This document shows positions 30,952 through 38,909 of a stretch of DNA of 38,909 nt, one piece after another. Both the position numbers and the translations under genes were made by a program. The stretch lies in NCBI GenBank assembly GCA_030682385.1, contig JAUXOG010000047.1, positions 1 through 38,909 of the forward strand, in the 5' to 3' direction. Within the stretch, counting starts at the first letter, position 1; each line of letters starts with the position of its first letter. The notes under the pieces are model-generated. The model searched no databases and had not been told where the DNA came from. It worked only from the letters and a program-made list of their open reading frames with translations. Source of the stretch: Bacteroidota bacterium (GTDB lineage: Bacteria; Bacteroidota; Ignavibacteria; UBA10030; BY39).

Positions 30952-32389
30952 AAAATTATTATTCGAAAAAAGTGTCGCAGGACGTAAAGGATACACTCTA
31001 CCGAAATTAGATGTACCCGAACAACCGATTGACGAATTTATACCTTCAAAGTTTATACGTAAAAACGAAGCTGCTCTTCCGGAAATCAGCGAGAACGAAG
31101 TCGTCCGCCATTTCGTCCGTTTATCGAATATGAACTATCACATCGACAAAGGATTTTATCCGCTCGGTTCGTGTACGATGAAGTATAATCCAAAAGTGAA
31201 TGAAGTTACATCATCAATGGCAGGCTTTACCAATCTCCATCCATTTTCCCCGGAAGAATTTTCGCAGGGTGCATTAAGGTTGATGTATGAATTAGGCGAA
31301 TATTTAAAAGCTATCTCAGGTATGGAAGGAGTAACGCTTCAACCCGCTGCCGGTGCACAGGGCGAGTTTACAAGTCTTCTTATGATACGTGCATACCACA
31401 ACAACAAAGGCAAACCGCGAAACATTATTTTAGTCCCCGATTCTGCTCACGGAACAAATCCGGCAAGCGTAACTATTTCGGGCTTCAAATCGGTGAATGT
31501 AAAATCGAACATCCATGGAACGATAGATATCGAGGATTTGAAACGCAACCTCAACGACGACGTTGCAGCAATCATGATAACAAATCCGAATACACTCGGA
31601 ATTTTTGAAAGTGATATTGTAACAATCGAAAAATTAGTTCACGAAGCCGGCGCCTTGATGTATATGGATGGTGCTAATCTGAATGCCCTTCTGAATATCG
31701 TTCGCCCCGGCGATATGGGCTTCGATGCAGTTCACATCAATCTGCATAAAACTTTTTCGACTCCGCACGGCGGCGGCGGTCCGGGTGCTGGTCCTGTTGC
31801 AGTAAGTAAACGATTGGAACAGTTTCTCCCAATACCGCTCATTACTAAAACCGGCAACCAATACCATCTGAAAAACAACGGAGAAAAATCTATCGGTCGT
31901 ATCCACACTTTCTTCGGCAACTTCGGAATGTTAGTCCGCGCCTACACATATATTCGAATGATTGGTTCTGAAGGATTACGTGATATCAGTGAGAATGCCA
32001 TTATCAATGCAAATTATCTTTTGAGCAGATTGAAAAACCACTTCGATGTTGCTTACAACGAAACACCGATGCACGAGTTTGTTCTTTCCGGAGAGAAACA
32101 AAAAAACCGTGGCATTCGGGTGATGGATATTGCAAAGCGGCTCCTCGATTATGGCTTCCACGCACCGACCACTTACTTCCCTCTCATCGTAAAAGAAGCT
32201 TTGATGATTGAACCGACTGAAACGGAAACAAAAGAGACTCTCGATGCATTTGCCGATGCGCTTATTAAAATAAATGGAGAGATTACAACAAATCCGGAAC
32301 TATTATTAACCGCTCCACAATCAACTCCTGTAAAACGATTAGACGATACACGCGGCACAAAACAACTCGACGCATGCTACAAGGGATAA
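30944..32389 (+). CDS. gcvPB: Glycine dehydrogenase (decarboxylating), subunit 2
   Basis: The product is 481 residues, the C-terminal half-type P-protein of the glycine cleavage system. The pyridoxal-phosphate lysine lies in [12 protein letters not shown] (near residue 268), and the SHGTNPAS-like segment reads AHGTNPAS. It needs subunit 1 (gcvPA), plus H and T proteins, none of which is in this window. It overlaps rnc by 8 bases and the next gene by 16. Confidence 0.94.
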   Translation: MPEKLLFEKSVAGRKGYTLPKLDVPEQPIDEFIPSKFIRKNEAALPEISENEVVRHFVRLSNMNYHIDKGFYPLGSCTMKYNPKVNEVTSSMAGFTNLHPFSPEEFSQGALRLMYELGEYLKAISGMEGVTLQPAAGAQGEFTSLLMIRAYHNNKGKPRNIILVPDSAHGTNPASVTISGFKSVNVKSNIHGTIDIEDLKRNLNDDVAAIMITNPNTLGIFESDIVTIEKLVHEAGALMYMDGANLNALLNIVRPGDMGFDAVHINLHKTFSTPHGGGGPGAGPVAVSKRLEQFLPIPLITKTGNQYHLKNNGEKSIGRIHTFFGNFGMLVRAYTYIRMIGSEGLRDISENAIINANYLLSRLKNHFDVAYNETPMHEFVLSGEKQKNRGIRVMDIAKRLLDYGFHAPTTYFPLIVKEALMIEPTETETKETLDAFADALIKINGEITTNPELLLTAPQSTPVKRLDDTRGTKQLDACYKG

Positions 32390-32682
32390 AAATAGCCGAG
32401 AACAGTAGCGATATCAAATCTGTTTTAACAAGCAGCCGTGTTATCGCCGTTGTCGGAAGCTCCCCCTCCCCTGAAAAAGACAGCTACATGATAACCAAAT
32501 ATCTGATTAATAAAGGTTACAAAGTGTATCCGGTAAATCCGAATTATCAGGAAATTCTCGGAGTTGTGTGGTTTCAATTCGGAGTCGGTTCGGCAGAGGC
32601 AATCAAATATGCACTCGAGAATGAACTCACGGTCGTAAATGATCGCTGCATAAAAATTGAACACATGCAGCTTATCGGTTAA
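32374..32682 (+). CDS. CoA-binding (YccU-like) protein with an internal deletion
   Basis: The product is 102 residues where the family is about 135-140. The N-terminal Rossmann part ([16 protein letters not shown]... and [13 protein letters not shown]) runs at residue 63 directly into the C-terminal part (VVWFQFG...NDRCIKIEH). The usual stretch of some 35-40 residues covering a beta-alpha unit is missing, with the frame preserved at about base 32563. The start lies inside the end of gcvPB. Ligand binding may be lost; the gene may be decaying or specialised. Confidence 0.8.
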   Translation: MLQGIKIAENSSDIKSVLTSSRVIAVVGSSPSPEKDSYMITKYLINKGYKVYPVNPNYQEILGVVWFQFGVGSAEAIKYALENELTVVNDRCIKIEHMQLIG

Positions 32683-32695
32683 GCTGATAGGCGTG

Positions 32696-34009
32696 ATGAA
32701 AACATTTTTTTTAATAATATTTTTCTTTGCCTCAAATAATTTTTTACAAAGCAACAACCTACCTCTACAACAAACTCCAGACGCATTCATAGATAGCGTT
32801 ATAATTCTTGGTAATAATAAAACAAAATCGTTTGTAATTCTTCGTGAGATGAAGCTTAAGCCGGGCAGCGTATTGACTGACGAGGCAATCGACTACGATA
32901 AGAAACGGATTTATAGCTTACAATTATTCAATAGTGTCGAGATATTCAAAGTGGAAACTACTCAACCCAAATACAATCTTTTAGTTGTAGTTACAGAGCG
33001 GTGGTTTCTTTACCCCATTCCTATTTTTGGAATTAAAGACCGGGATTGGAAAAAAATTTATTACGGAGCCGGAATTGTAGATATCAACTTCAGAGGCAGG
33101 AACGAAAAAATTTTTGCTATCGGCACTTTGGGATACGAACCATCTTTACAATTATCCTACCGGAATCCTCAGATTGATTACTGGGAAGATGTTTTTGTAA
33201 ATACATCCTTTGGCTATTATGAAAATGAAAACAAAAGTTTATCGGCACAAAATGATGCTGCTAATTTTTTTCAATATCATACATCCGCTTCCATTTCAAT
33301 CGGAAAGCGTTTTCAAACCTCGCACACTGCCTGGATACACTTTGGCTACGAGGTAGTTAAACTATCCGATTACCAACCGGGGCGTTTACTAAATGCTTGG
33401 GGAAAAGATGCGTTCCCGATTTTTTCAACCGGCTACAATTACGATACGCGCGACTTAAACGACTATACTCTCTTTGGATCATACATAAATTTCCATGTAT
33501 CAAAGTTTGGATTATTTGAAAAAAATATTGACTACTGGAAGTATTCTTTCGATTACCGGCGTTTCATACCGTTGATACCCGACGTCGTGCTTGCATTTCG
33601 CTCGTTTGGAACATTTTCGAGCGGAGAAGAGCTGCCTTCGTATAAACATGTTTATTTCGGATATAGCGAACGAATAAGAGGACACTACAAAAATATTTAT
33701 GAGGGCGAAAATGTTTTAGGCAGCTCTGCTGAATTGCGGATTGTTTTATTACAACCACAATATTTTAATTTAGATTTCATGCCGATGCCCGAATTCAGCG
33801 TTTGGAAGTTTGGGATTGCCGCCGCTCTCTTCGGAGATGCCGGTAATGTTTGGTACCGGAAGCAACCACTTGCAATTGCCGATTTCAAAAAAGGTTACGG
33901 AGCGGGATTGCACTTTATGCTTTCCTATCACTTTGTATTTCGTGCAGAATATGCTTTAAATGAATTAAGAAAAGGCGAATTTATTTTCGATATTTCAGCA
34001 GCATTCTGA
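32696..34009 (+). CDS. BamA/TamA-like outer-membrane protein (POTRA plus barrel)
   Basis: The product is 437 residues from the ATG at 32696, which is followed by a signal peptide (MKTFFLIIFFFAS). The frame opens earlier at 32657, but that would overlap the previous gene and bury the signal. One POTRA-like domain lies at about residues 30-105 (VIILGNNKTKSFVILREM). A beta barrel with many aromatic residues follows, ending in phenylalanine as is usual for outer-membrane barrels. It is shorter than BamA (one POTRA only), so a specialised Omp85-family assembly or secretion role is likely. Confidence 0.82.
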   Translation: MKTFFLIIFFFASNNFLQSNNLPLQQTPDAFIDSVIILGNNKTKSFVILREMKLKPGSVLTDEAIDYDKKRIYSLQLFNSVEIFKVETTQPKYNLLVVVTERWFLYPIPIFGIKDRDWKKIYYGAGIVDINFRGRNEKIFAIGTLGYEPSLQLSYRNPQIDYWEDVFVNTSFGYYENENKSLSAQNDAANFFQYHTSASISIGKRFQTSHTAWIHFGYEVVKLSDYQPGRLLNAWGKDAFPIFSTGYNYDTRDLNDYTLFGSYINFHVSKFGLFEKNIDYWKYSFDYRRFIPLIPDVVLAFRSFGTFSSGEELPSYKHVYFGYSERIRGHYKNIYEGENVLGSSAELRIVLLQPQYFNLDFMPMPEFSVWKFGIAAALFGDAGNVWYRKQPLAIADFKKGYGAGLHFMLSYHFVFRAEYALNELRKGEFIFDISAAF

Positions 34010-34032
34010 ATAAATAAGAAACTGAAAAAACT

Positions 34033-34755
34033 ATGTCAGATTATTTTTATACTCCTCCAGCTAATATTAAAAACGATATTGTAGTTATCGAGGGAGAAGA
34101 GTTCAATCATCTTGTTCATGTGATGCGGAAAAAAGTAGATGACCGCATTATGATTGTGGATGGCTTGGGAACAGCTTACGAAGTTCAGATAAAAACAATA
34201 GTTAAACGAAACGCTGAAGCAAAAATATTACAGAAGTTTGAACAGCACAACGAGCCGAAAATGAAAGTTGCATTAGCGGTTGGCATTTTAAAAAATCCTT
34301 CTAAGTTCGATTTTTTAGTCGAAAAAGCAGTCGAATTAGGCGTTCACGAAATCATTCCTCTGAAAACCGAACATACAATTCCGCAGCATGCAAAAATTGA
34401 CAGATGGCAAAAACTTTCCCTCGCGGCTATGAAGCAATGCGGAAGGTCGTTCCTTCCAAAAATTCACGACCTTATGATATTCGATGAAGCAATTCGATAT
34501 TCTAAAAATTTCAACACAAAAATTATTTTGCACAAACCCGATGTGCATGGTGAAAGTGCTAATTGGCAAGTTACTATGCCGAATATTAATAAAGACACCG
34601 TAATAGTTTTTATTGGTCCCGAAGGTGGCTTCTCAGATATAGAAATTGAAAGCGCTAACGATTCGGGAATAAAGTGTTTGGCATTAGGAAAGAGAAGATT
34701 GAGGACCGAAACCGCAGCTATCGCGGCTTGCTCGTTATTGCTAACAGGATATTAA
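34033..34755 (+). CDS. rsmE: 16S rRNA (uracil1498-N3)-methyltransferase
   Basis: The product is 240 residues, a SPOUT-type RNA methyltransferase. The C-terminal knot motifs FIGPEGGFSDIE and LGKRRLRTETA, together with a PUA-like N-terminal part (VEGEEFNHLVHVMRKK-like segment), fit RsmE. It is the last gene of the + strand cluster. It ends one base before the end of the small minus-strand gene. Confidence 0.94.
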   Translation: MSDYFYTPPANIKNDIVVIEGEEFNHLVHVMRKKVDDRIMIVDGLGTAYEVQIKTIVKRNAEAKILQKFEQHNEPKMKVALAVGILKNPSKFDFLVEKAVELGVHEIIPLKTEHTIPQHAKIDRWQKLSLAAMKQCGRSFLPKIHDLMIFDEAIRYSKNFNTKIILHKPDVHGESANWQVTMPNINKDTVIVFIGPEGGFSDIEIESANDSGIKCLALGKRRLRTETAAIAACSLLLTGY

Positions 34756-34756
34756 T

Positions 34757-34987
34757 TTATTTCTTAACAAAACATCGAGCGTGTTTATTGTTGTAACGTT
34801 CAAACAACTTACAATAAATTGCAACCTCCCTATTACAGGCGCCGGATAAGCAGGTATCTGTAAATGAAGCATATAGGCAATAAACATCGCAGTACAAAGG
34901 TAAATTTTGGTGATTAGGTTTGTTGAGTTGGGAATTTGATATTTTCCTTTTTGTAAAACGTCTTTTAATTGTTGCTTTGTTCTTCAT
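34757..34987 (-). CDS. Small cysteine-rich protein
   Basis: The product is 76 residues. A basic N-terminus is followed by a cysteine-spaced region (CDVYC, then SGACNREVAIYCKLFERYNNKHARC). The regular cysteine spacing and the REVAIYCKLF segment look like a real small protein rather than a chance frame, though I cannot name the family. It is the only clear minus-strand gene in the window and converges with rsmE. Six cysteines could bind a metal. Confidence 0.5.
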   Translation of the reverse strand: MKNKATIKRRFTKRKISNSQLNKPNHQNLPLYCDVYCLYASFTDTCLSGACNREVAIYCKLFERYNNKHARCFVKK

Positions 34988-35025
34988 ACTTTATGATAAT
35001 TTATAAAATTTATTTGAATTTTGCT

Positions 35026-35053
35026 TGATTATCATACATCTTTTCCTTATAAT
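35026..35053 (+). promoter_or_regulatory. Sigma70-like promoter for the transporter genes
   Basis: TTGATT (35026-35031) and TATAAT (35048-35053), with about 16-17 bases between, lie about 35 bases before the transporter start at 35088. It is placed in the gap between the divergent minus-strand gene and the transporter pair. Confidence 0.5.
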
Positions 35054-35087
35054 TTCCCTTGATACAAATAATATAGAAATATAAATA

Positions 35088-36425
35088 ATGATAGAAGAAC
35101 AACGTTCGCAGTGGGGGTCAAAACTTGGGTTCATTCTTGCCGCTTCTGGTTCGGCAATCGGACTCGGTAATATCTGGCGCTTCCCTTACACGACGGGCGA
35201 AAACGGCGGCGCTGCATTCGTCCTCGTTTATCTAATTTGCGTAGTCGTTATCGGAATTCCAGTTTTAATCGCCGAACTATCCCTCGGACGACATACACAG
35301 CGCAATCCCGTCGGCGCTATCAAAACGATCGTCCCGAAAGGCGCATGGAAAATACTCGGTTATCTCGGAGTAATCACAGGAATAGTTATACTTTCATATT
35401 ATTCGATCGTTGCGGGCTGGACAATCGGATATATAGTAAAAACCTTCACTCACACTACCAGCGATTTCGGTCAGTTCATCGCCGACCCGAAAAGCGAGTT
35501 CGGTTACTTCATAGTCTTTCTCGGTTTAACAATGCTTGTGGTATTAGGCGGTGTTAAAGAAGGAATCGAACGCTGGTCAAAAATTCTGATGCCGCTACTT
35601 TTTCTTATCCTATTAGGATTGATACTTTTCGCAATAACACTCCCCGGCGCCGAAGCGGGAATTAAATTTTACCTCAGTCCCGACTTCAGCAAAATCACAG
35701 GTAAAACAATTTTAGCAGCATTAGGTCAAGCTTTTTTCTCCCTTAGTTTAGGTATGGGCGCTATGATAACTTACGGAAGCTATATTCCGAAAAACACAAA
35801 CTTAATTACTTCGGCTACCACAGTTGCATTATCGGATACTTTAATTGCCATTATGGCAGGATTGGTAATTTTTCCGGCATTGTTCGCAGCCGGTATGAGT
35901 CCGGCTCAAGGACCCGGTTTAGTTTTCAATGTACTTCCTCAAATATTTAGTCAGATGCCCGCAGGTACAATTGTAGGTGTTTTCTTTTTCATATTGTTGG
36001 CTATCGCTGCCTTAACTTCATCAATCTCGCTTCTCGAAGTCGGCGTTGCTTGGGCTGTTGACGAATTAAAACTTACCCGAACTAAAGCAACATTAGCTTT
36101 AGGTTTCGCTGCTTTTATTATCGGTATCCCTTCCGCAATGTCGCAGGGTTACAGTTCATTCTTCAGTAATCTTCATCTATTAGGTAAAACCGGATTTTTA
36201 GATATTGTTGATTTTCTTTTCGGAAGTTTCGCACTTACATTCGGCGGATTAATTCTTTCTATCTTCATCGGTTGGAAATGGGGTTCGGCAAAAGCATCCG
36301 ATGAAATAATGTACGGCTTGGATAAAAACTACAAGCCGGTACTTAAAATCTGGAGTTTCTTAATTCGCTTTGTTTGTCCTGTTGTAATTTTCTTTGTGTT
36401 GTTGAATATATTTGAAATATTTTAA
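35088..36425 (+). CDS. Sodium-dependent amino-acid transporter (neurotransmitter:sodium symporter family)
   Basis: The product is 445 residues with 11 to 12 hydrophobic segments. The family signature at the N-terminus (GSAIGLGNIWRFPYTTGENG, residues about 21-40) includes the sodium and substrate-binding unwound helix. Bacterial members take up amino acids such as leucine, tyrosine or tryptophan; the substrate here is unknown. The next gene, another Na+ symporter, begins 18 bases downstream, so both are probably one transcript. Confidence 0.93.
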   Translation: MIEEQRSQWGSKLGFILAASGSAIGLGNIWRFPYTTGENGGAAFVLVYLICVVVIGIPVLIAELSLGRHTQRNPVGAIKTIVPKGAWKILGYLGVITGIVILSYYSIVAGWTIGYIVKTFTHTTSDFGQFIADPKSEFGYFIVFLGLTMLVVLGGVKEGIERWSKILMPLLFLILLGLILFAITLPGAEAGIKFYLSPDFSKITGKTILAALGQAFFSLSLGMGAMITYGSYIPKNTNLITSATTVALSDTLIAIMAGLVIFPALFAAGMSPAQGPGLVFNVLPQIFSQMPAGTIVGVFFFILLAIAALTSSISLLEVGVAWAVDELKLTRTKATLALGFAAFIIGIPSAMSQGYSSFFSNLHLLGKTGFLDIVDFLFGSFALTFGGLILSIFIGWKWGSAKASDEIMYGLDKNYKPVLKIWSFLIRFVCPVVIFFVLLNIFEIF

Positions 36426-36443
36426 TAATGAAGGAATAACATA

Positions 36444-37835
36444 ATGGAAGAACTCTATTCGCAACTGGTTCAGTCGGTTGACCAATTCGCATCTTGGATA
36501 TGGTCGTATATGGTTTACGTACTTTTTGCCGTTGGTGCTTGGTTAACATTCAAAACAGGTTTTGTACAATTCCGCCGGCTCGGTGATGCCGCCAAATTAG
36601 TTTTCCGTGGATTTATGCGTAAAACTGATACTACAAAACTCGAGGGTGATGTTTCGCCATTCGCTGCACTCTCAACAGCCCTCGCAGCGACTGTCGGAAA
36701 TGGAAACATAGGCGGTGTAGCTACTGCTCTTTTCTGGGGCGGACCCGGTGCTATATTCTGGATGTGGGTGTGCGGATTTATTGGAATGGCAACCAAATAT
36801 GCTGAAGCATTATTAGGCGTTTACTACCGCGAAAAATATCCTGATGGTTCCATCGCAGGCGGTCCGATGTATTACATTAAAAACGGCTTGAAAAATAAAT
36901 CGGTTGCAGTTTACCTCGCCGCCGCATTTGCAGTTTGCGGCGTCTTTGCTGCTTTATTTGGTACCGGAAATATGATGCAGGCAAATCAGATGGCTCTGGC
37001 TTTTCACAGCCAATTTGGAATTCCAAAAGTTGTTTCGGGAATCGTAATTACAATATTAGTCGCTCTTGTGATGATTGGTGGTATCAAACGAATTGCTATG
37101 GTAGCCGAACGGCTTGTTCCAACGATGATTATTGTTTACTTCGTATTTGGTTTTGTTGTAATCGTTGAACATTATGCTGAAATTCCAAATGTATTTATGT
37201 TAATATTTCAATATGCATTTACCCCTTCAGCCGCAGTAGGTGGATTTTTAGGTGCAACTGTTAGTCAGGCAATTCAGTTTGGATTTCGGAGAGGATTACT
37301 CTCGAACGAAGCGGGTTTAGGCAGCGCACCTATCGCACACGCCGCAGCCCAAACTCCTTCACCCGTTCATCAAGGTTTAATCGGTTCTATGGAAGTTTTT
37401 ATCGATACAATTGTAGTTTGCACACTCACAGCTATAATAAATTTATCTACAGGAATGTGGCAAAGTGGTTTATCGGGGACTGCAATGACGGCAGCATCGT
37501 TCTCGGAAGGCATACCTTATTTAGGCGGTTTCGTTGTGGCTTTGTCGTCTTTTCTTTTTGGTTACACAACTTTAATCGGTTGGTGTTATTACGGCGAGCA
37601 ATGTCTGAAATATTTGTTCGGAATAAAAGTAACTTACGCTTATAGAATCGTTTATATAATTTTAATGTTCATCGGTTCGATTGCATCTATCGAATTGGTA
37701 TTTTTTGTTGGCGACATTGCTAACGCATTTATGGCTTTACCAAATTTAATCGCTCTTGCTTTGTTAGGTGGAACAGTCGGTGCTTTGACTAAAGAGTTTT
37801 TTAAAAAGTATCCAAAGATTGAGGAGTTTAAATGA
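36444..37835 (+). CDS. Sodium:alanine symporter (AGCS family)
   Basis: The product is 463 residues with about 11 hydrophobic segments. The family motifs TVGNGNIGGVATAL (about residues 84-97) and SNEAGLGSAPIAHAAA (about 290) are clear. It imports alanine or glycine with Na+. AAGGA about 10 bases before the ATG is the ribosome-binding site. It follows the SNF-type transporter, making a two-transporter operon. Confidence 0.94.
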   Translation: MEELYSQLVQSVDQFASWIWSYMVYVLFAVGAWLTFKTGFVQFRRLGDAAKLVFRGFMRKTDTTKLEGDVSPFAALSTALAATVGNGNIGGVATALFWGGPGAIFWMWVCGFIGMATKYAEALLGVYYREKYPDGSIAGGPMYYIKNGLKNKSVAVYLAAAFAVCGVFAALFGTGNMMQANQMALAFHSQFGIPKVVSGIVITILVALVMIGGIKRIAMVAERLVPTMIIVYFVFGFVVIVEHYAEIPNVFMLIFQYAFTPSAAVGGFLGATVSQAIQFGFRRGLLSNEAGLGSAPIAHAAAQTPSPVHQGLIGSMEVFIDTIVVCTLTAIINLSTGMWQSGLSGTAMTAASFSEGIPYLGGFVVALSSFLFGYTTLIGWCYYGEQCLKYLFGIKVTYAYRIVYIILMFIGSIASIELVFFVGDIANAFMALPNLIALALLGGTVGALTKEFFKKYPKIEEFK

Positions 37836-37870
37836 TTGTTGTTTACTCTTGATCTTATTTTTATATTAAG

Positions 37871-38126
37871 ATAGAAATATTTTCAAGAGCGGAAAATAAA
37901 TTATTAAAACTGGCATGGTCTTTTATACACGAAGATGAAAACTTGCTATGTCCATTCATCGAACGCAAAATTGAGATTGCTCGTTTATCAAAAATATGTG
38001 ATATAATAATACCTCCAAGATGCAATTCATTTAGCTTCTGCGATGTACAGTAAATGTAATTACTTTATTACTTGCGATAATAAGCTCATTAAACAATCGA
38101 AAAAACTTAATTTAAAAATTATATGA
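37871..38126 (+). pseudogene. PIN-domain toxin (VapC-like) remnant, truncated and frameshifted
   Basis: The first frame gives EIFSRAENKLLKLAWSFI and continues through KIEIARLSKICDIIIPP. A shift near 38015 then brings the other frame, DAIHLASAMYSKCNYFITCD followed by NKLIKQSKKLNLKII and a stop. The second part carries the acidic DAIHLA and TCD motifs of a PIN ribonuclease C-terminus. The N-terminal aspartate strand is missing. Its stop overlaps the next ATG (ATGA at 38123-38126), so this was a two-gene toxin-antitoxin-type operon. Confidence 0.75.
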
Positions 38127-38329
38127 GAACAAAATTAGCAAACGATACTACGTTAAGATTAAAAGGAATAGAAGCATTAAATAATAAATTAGGTTTTTCC
38201 GGCGCCTTGCGTTTTTTAACATTATTACATAGAGAATCAACTGATTATATTAAAATTTCCAAACGTCTTTATAAGGGGCAGTCAATCGAAGAGATATTTG
38301 AACGAGCCAGGAAGAACTGGAAAAAATAA
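38123..38329 (+). CDS. Small partner protein of the PIN remnant (antitoxin-like)
   Basis: The product is 68 residues, small and basic, mostly helical (TLRLKGIEALNNKLGFSGALRFL). Similar small proteins with a GALRFL-type segment are coded next to PIN-domain genes in many bacteria and are taken as antitoxins. It still has a complete frame although its toxin is broken. The start overlaps the toxin stop by 4 bases. DNA-binding or toxin-binding is inference. Confidence 0.55.
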   Translation: MRTKLANDTTLRLKGIEALNNKLGFSGALRFLTLLHRESTDYIKISKRLYKGQSIEEIFERARKNWKK

Positions 38330-38346
38330 TTCGTCGGCATGTAAAT

Positions 38347-38909
38347 TTGAAAATCGCTGTCGTACAAACAAATCCGACTTTCGGTGAAGTCAGGAAAAAT
38401 ATTGATGAAGCCGTTGAATTAATGAGCGGTATCTCAGCGGATTTTTTCGTTTTGCCTGAACTTTTCAATACCGGTTATAATTTCACTTCCAAAGAAGAAC
38501 TCGAACAATTAGCCGAACCTATCGAAGGAACAACCAGCACAATATTAAAAGCTTTTGCTCATCAGCGGCAATGCTATATAGTTTATGGATTTGCCGAAAG
38601 CGACGATGATGTGTTCTACAATTCTTCAGCTCTTGTTGGTCCGACGGGTTTGATCGGAATTTATAGGAAGGTACATCTCTATTATCGTGAAAATATTTTT
38701 TTCAAACGCGGAAACCTTGGCTTCCCGGTTTTCAATACCGAGTTCGGTAAAATCGGTATGATGATTTGCTTCGATTGGTTATTTCCCGAAGCCGCTCGTA
38801 CGCTCGCTTTGAAAGGTGCACAACTTATCGCTCATCCATCAAATTTGGTTCTCCCCCACTGCCCCGATGCTATGGTAACCCGATGTTTAGAAAATAAAGT
38901 TTTTTCCGC
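38347..38909 (+). CDS. Carbon-nitrogen hydrolase (nitrilase superfamily), 3' end outside window
   Basis: The window shows 187 residues of the N-terminal part. The catalytic Glu lies in FVLPELFNTGY, Lys in YRKVHLYYRE and Cys in MMICFDWLFPEA, in the right order for the Glu-Lys-Cys triad. It hydrolyses an amide or nitrile; the exact substrate is unknown. TTG at 38347 is the likely start, because KIAVVQTNPTFG follows at once as in the family and the nearby ATG (38339) leads to an immediate stop. It begins 17 bases after the previous gene. Confidence 0.85.
   Translation, partial: MKIAVVQTNPTFGEVRKNIDEAVELMSGISADFFVLPELFNTGYNFTSKEELEQLAEPIEGTTSTILKAFAHQRQCYIVYGFAESDDDVFYNSSALVGPTGLIGIYRKVHLYYRENIFFKRGNLGFPVFNTEFGKIGMMICFDWLFPEAARTLALKGAQLIAHPSNLVLPHCPDAMVTRCLENKVFS

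Noticed and set aside
32657-32695. Upstream start of the BamA-like protein
   Set aside because: It would overlap the CoA-binding gene and place 13 residues before a clear signal peptide.

Overview
The window looks like a piece of a chromosome from the Bacteroidota/Chlorobiota/Ignavibacteriota (FCB) group, most plausibly an Ignavibacteria-like lineage. The evidence is moderate-to-low GC, large secreted proteins that end in a type IX secretion (T9SS) type A sorting domain with the YPNPFNP motif, BACON domains, a TonB-dependent receptor paired with a T9SS protein, and a split glycine decarboxylase subunit (gcvPB). No rRNA, tRNA or CRISPR array was seen. The species cannot be named from this sequence alone.

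Left part (1 to about 23.4 kb) is accessory. It holds a 1925-residue secreted BACON/fibronectin/T9SS protein; a TonB receptor, T9SS protein and lipoprotein operon; a wrecked restriction endonuclease fused to a tyrosine-recombinase fragment; a membrane TPR protein; a small secreted YSTPS-repeat protein; a three-gene unit (small HTH-like protein, secreted protein of six 28-residue repeats, membrane-anchored zinc-ribbon protein); a restriction endonuclease with an overlapping beta-class DNA methyltransferase; and a separate gamma-class adenine methyltransferase. All face the same way. Four structured sites at about 6.08-6.31, 14.26-14.39, 18.47-18.60 and 21.26-21.39 kb look like integron attC sites. 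Each starts at or just after a gene's stop codon and all share one orientation. I read the region as an integron-type cassette array with very large cassettes (about 8.1, 4.2 and 2.8 kb) and no intact integrase in the window. A 0.55-kb block (lipoprotein, 37-residue membrane peptide, start of a restriction gene) occurs twice, and a third scrap lies right behind the first site, so the array has been shuffled.

Middle part (23.5-34.8 kb) is a conserved housekeeping run. It begins with DUF177/YceD, rpmF, plsX, fabH, fabD, a DUF3109 protein, fabG, acpP, fabF and rnc, and continues into gcvPB, a shortened CoA-binding protein, a BamA-like outer-membrane protein and rsmE. Genes overlap or nearly touch, and a promoter-like sequence precedes the first one. 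The early genes form the type II fatty-acid synthesis core with its usual ribosomal-protein and RNase III neighbours.

Right part (34.8-38.9 kb) has a small cysteine-rich gene on the minus strand, two sodium-coupled amino-acid transporters in tandem (SNF and AGCS families), a decayed PIN-domain toxin remnant coupled to a small intact partner gene, and the start of a nitrilase-family hydrolase cut by the window edge.
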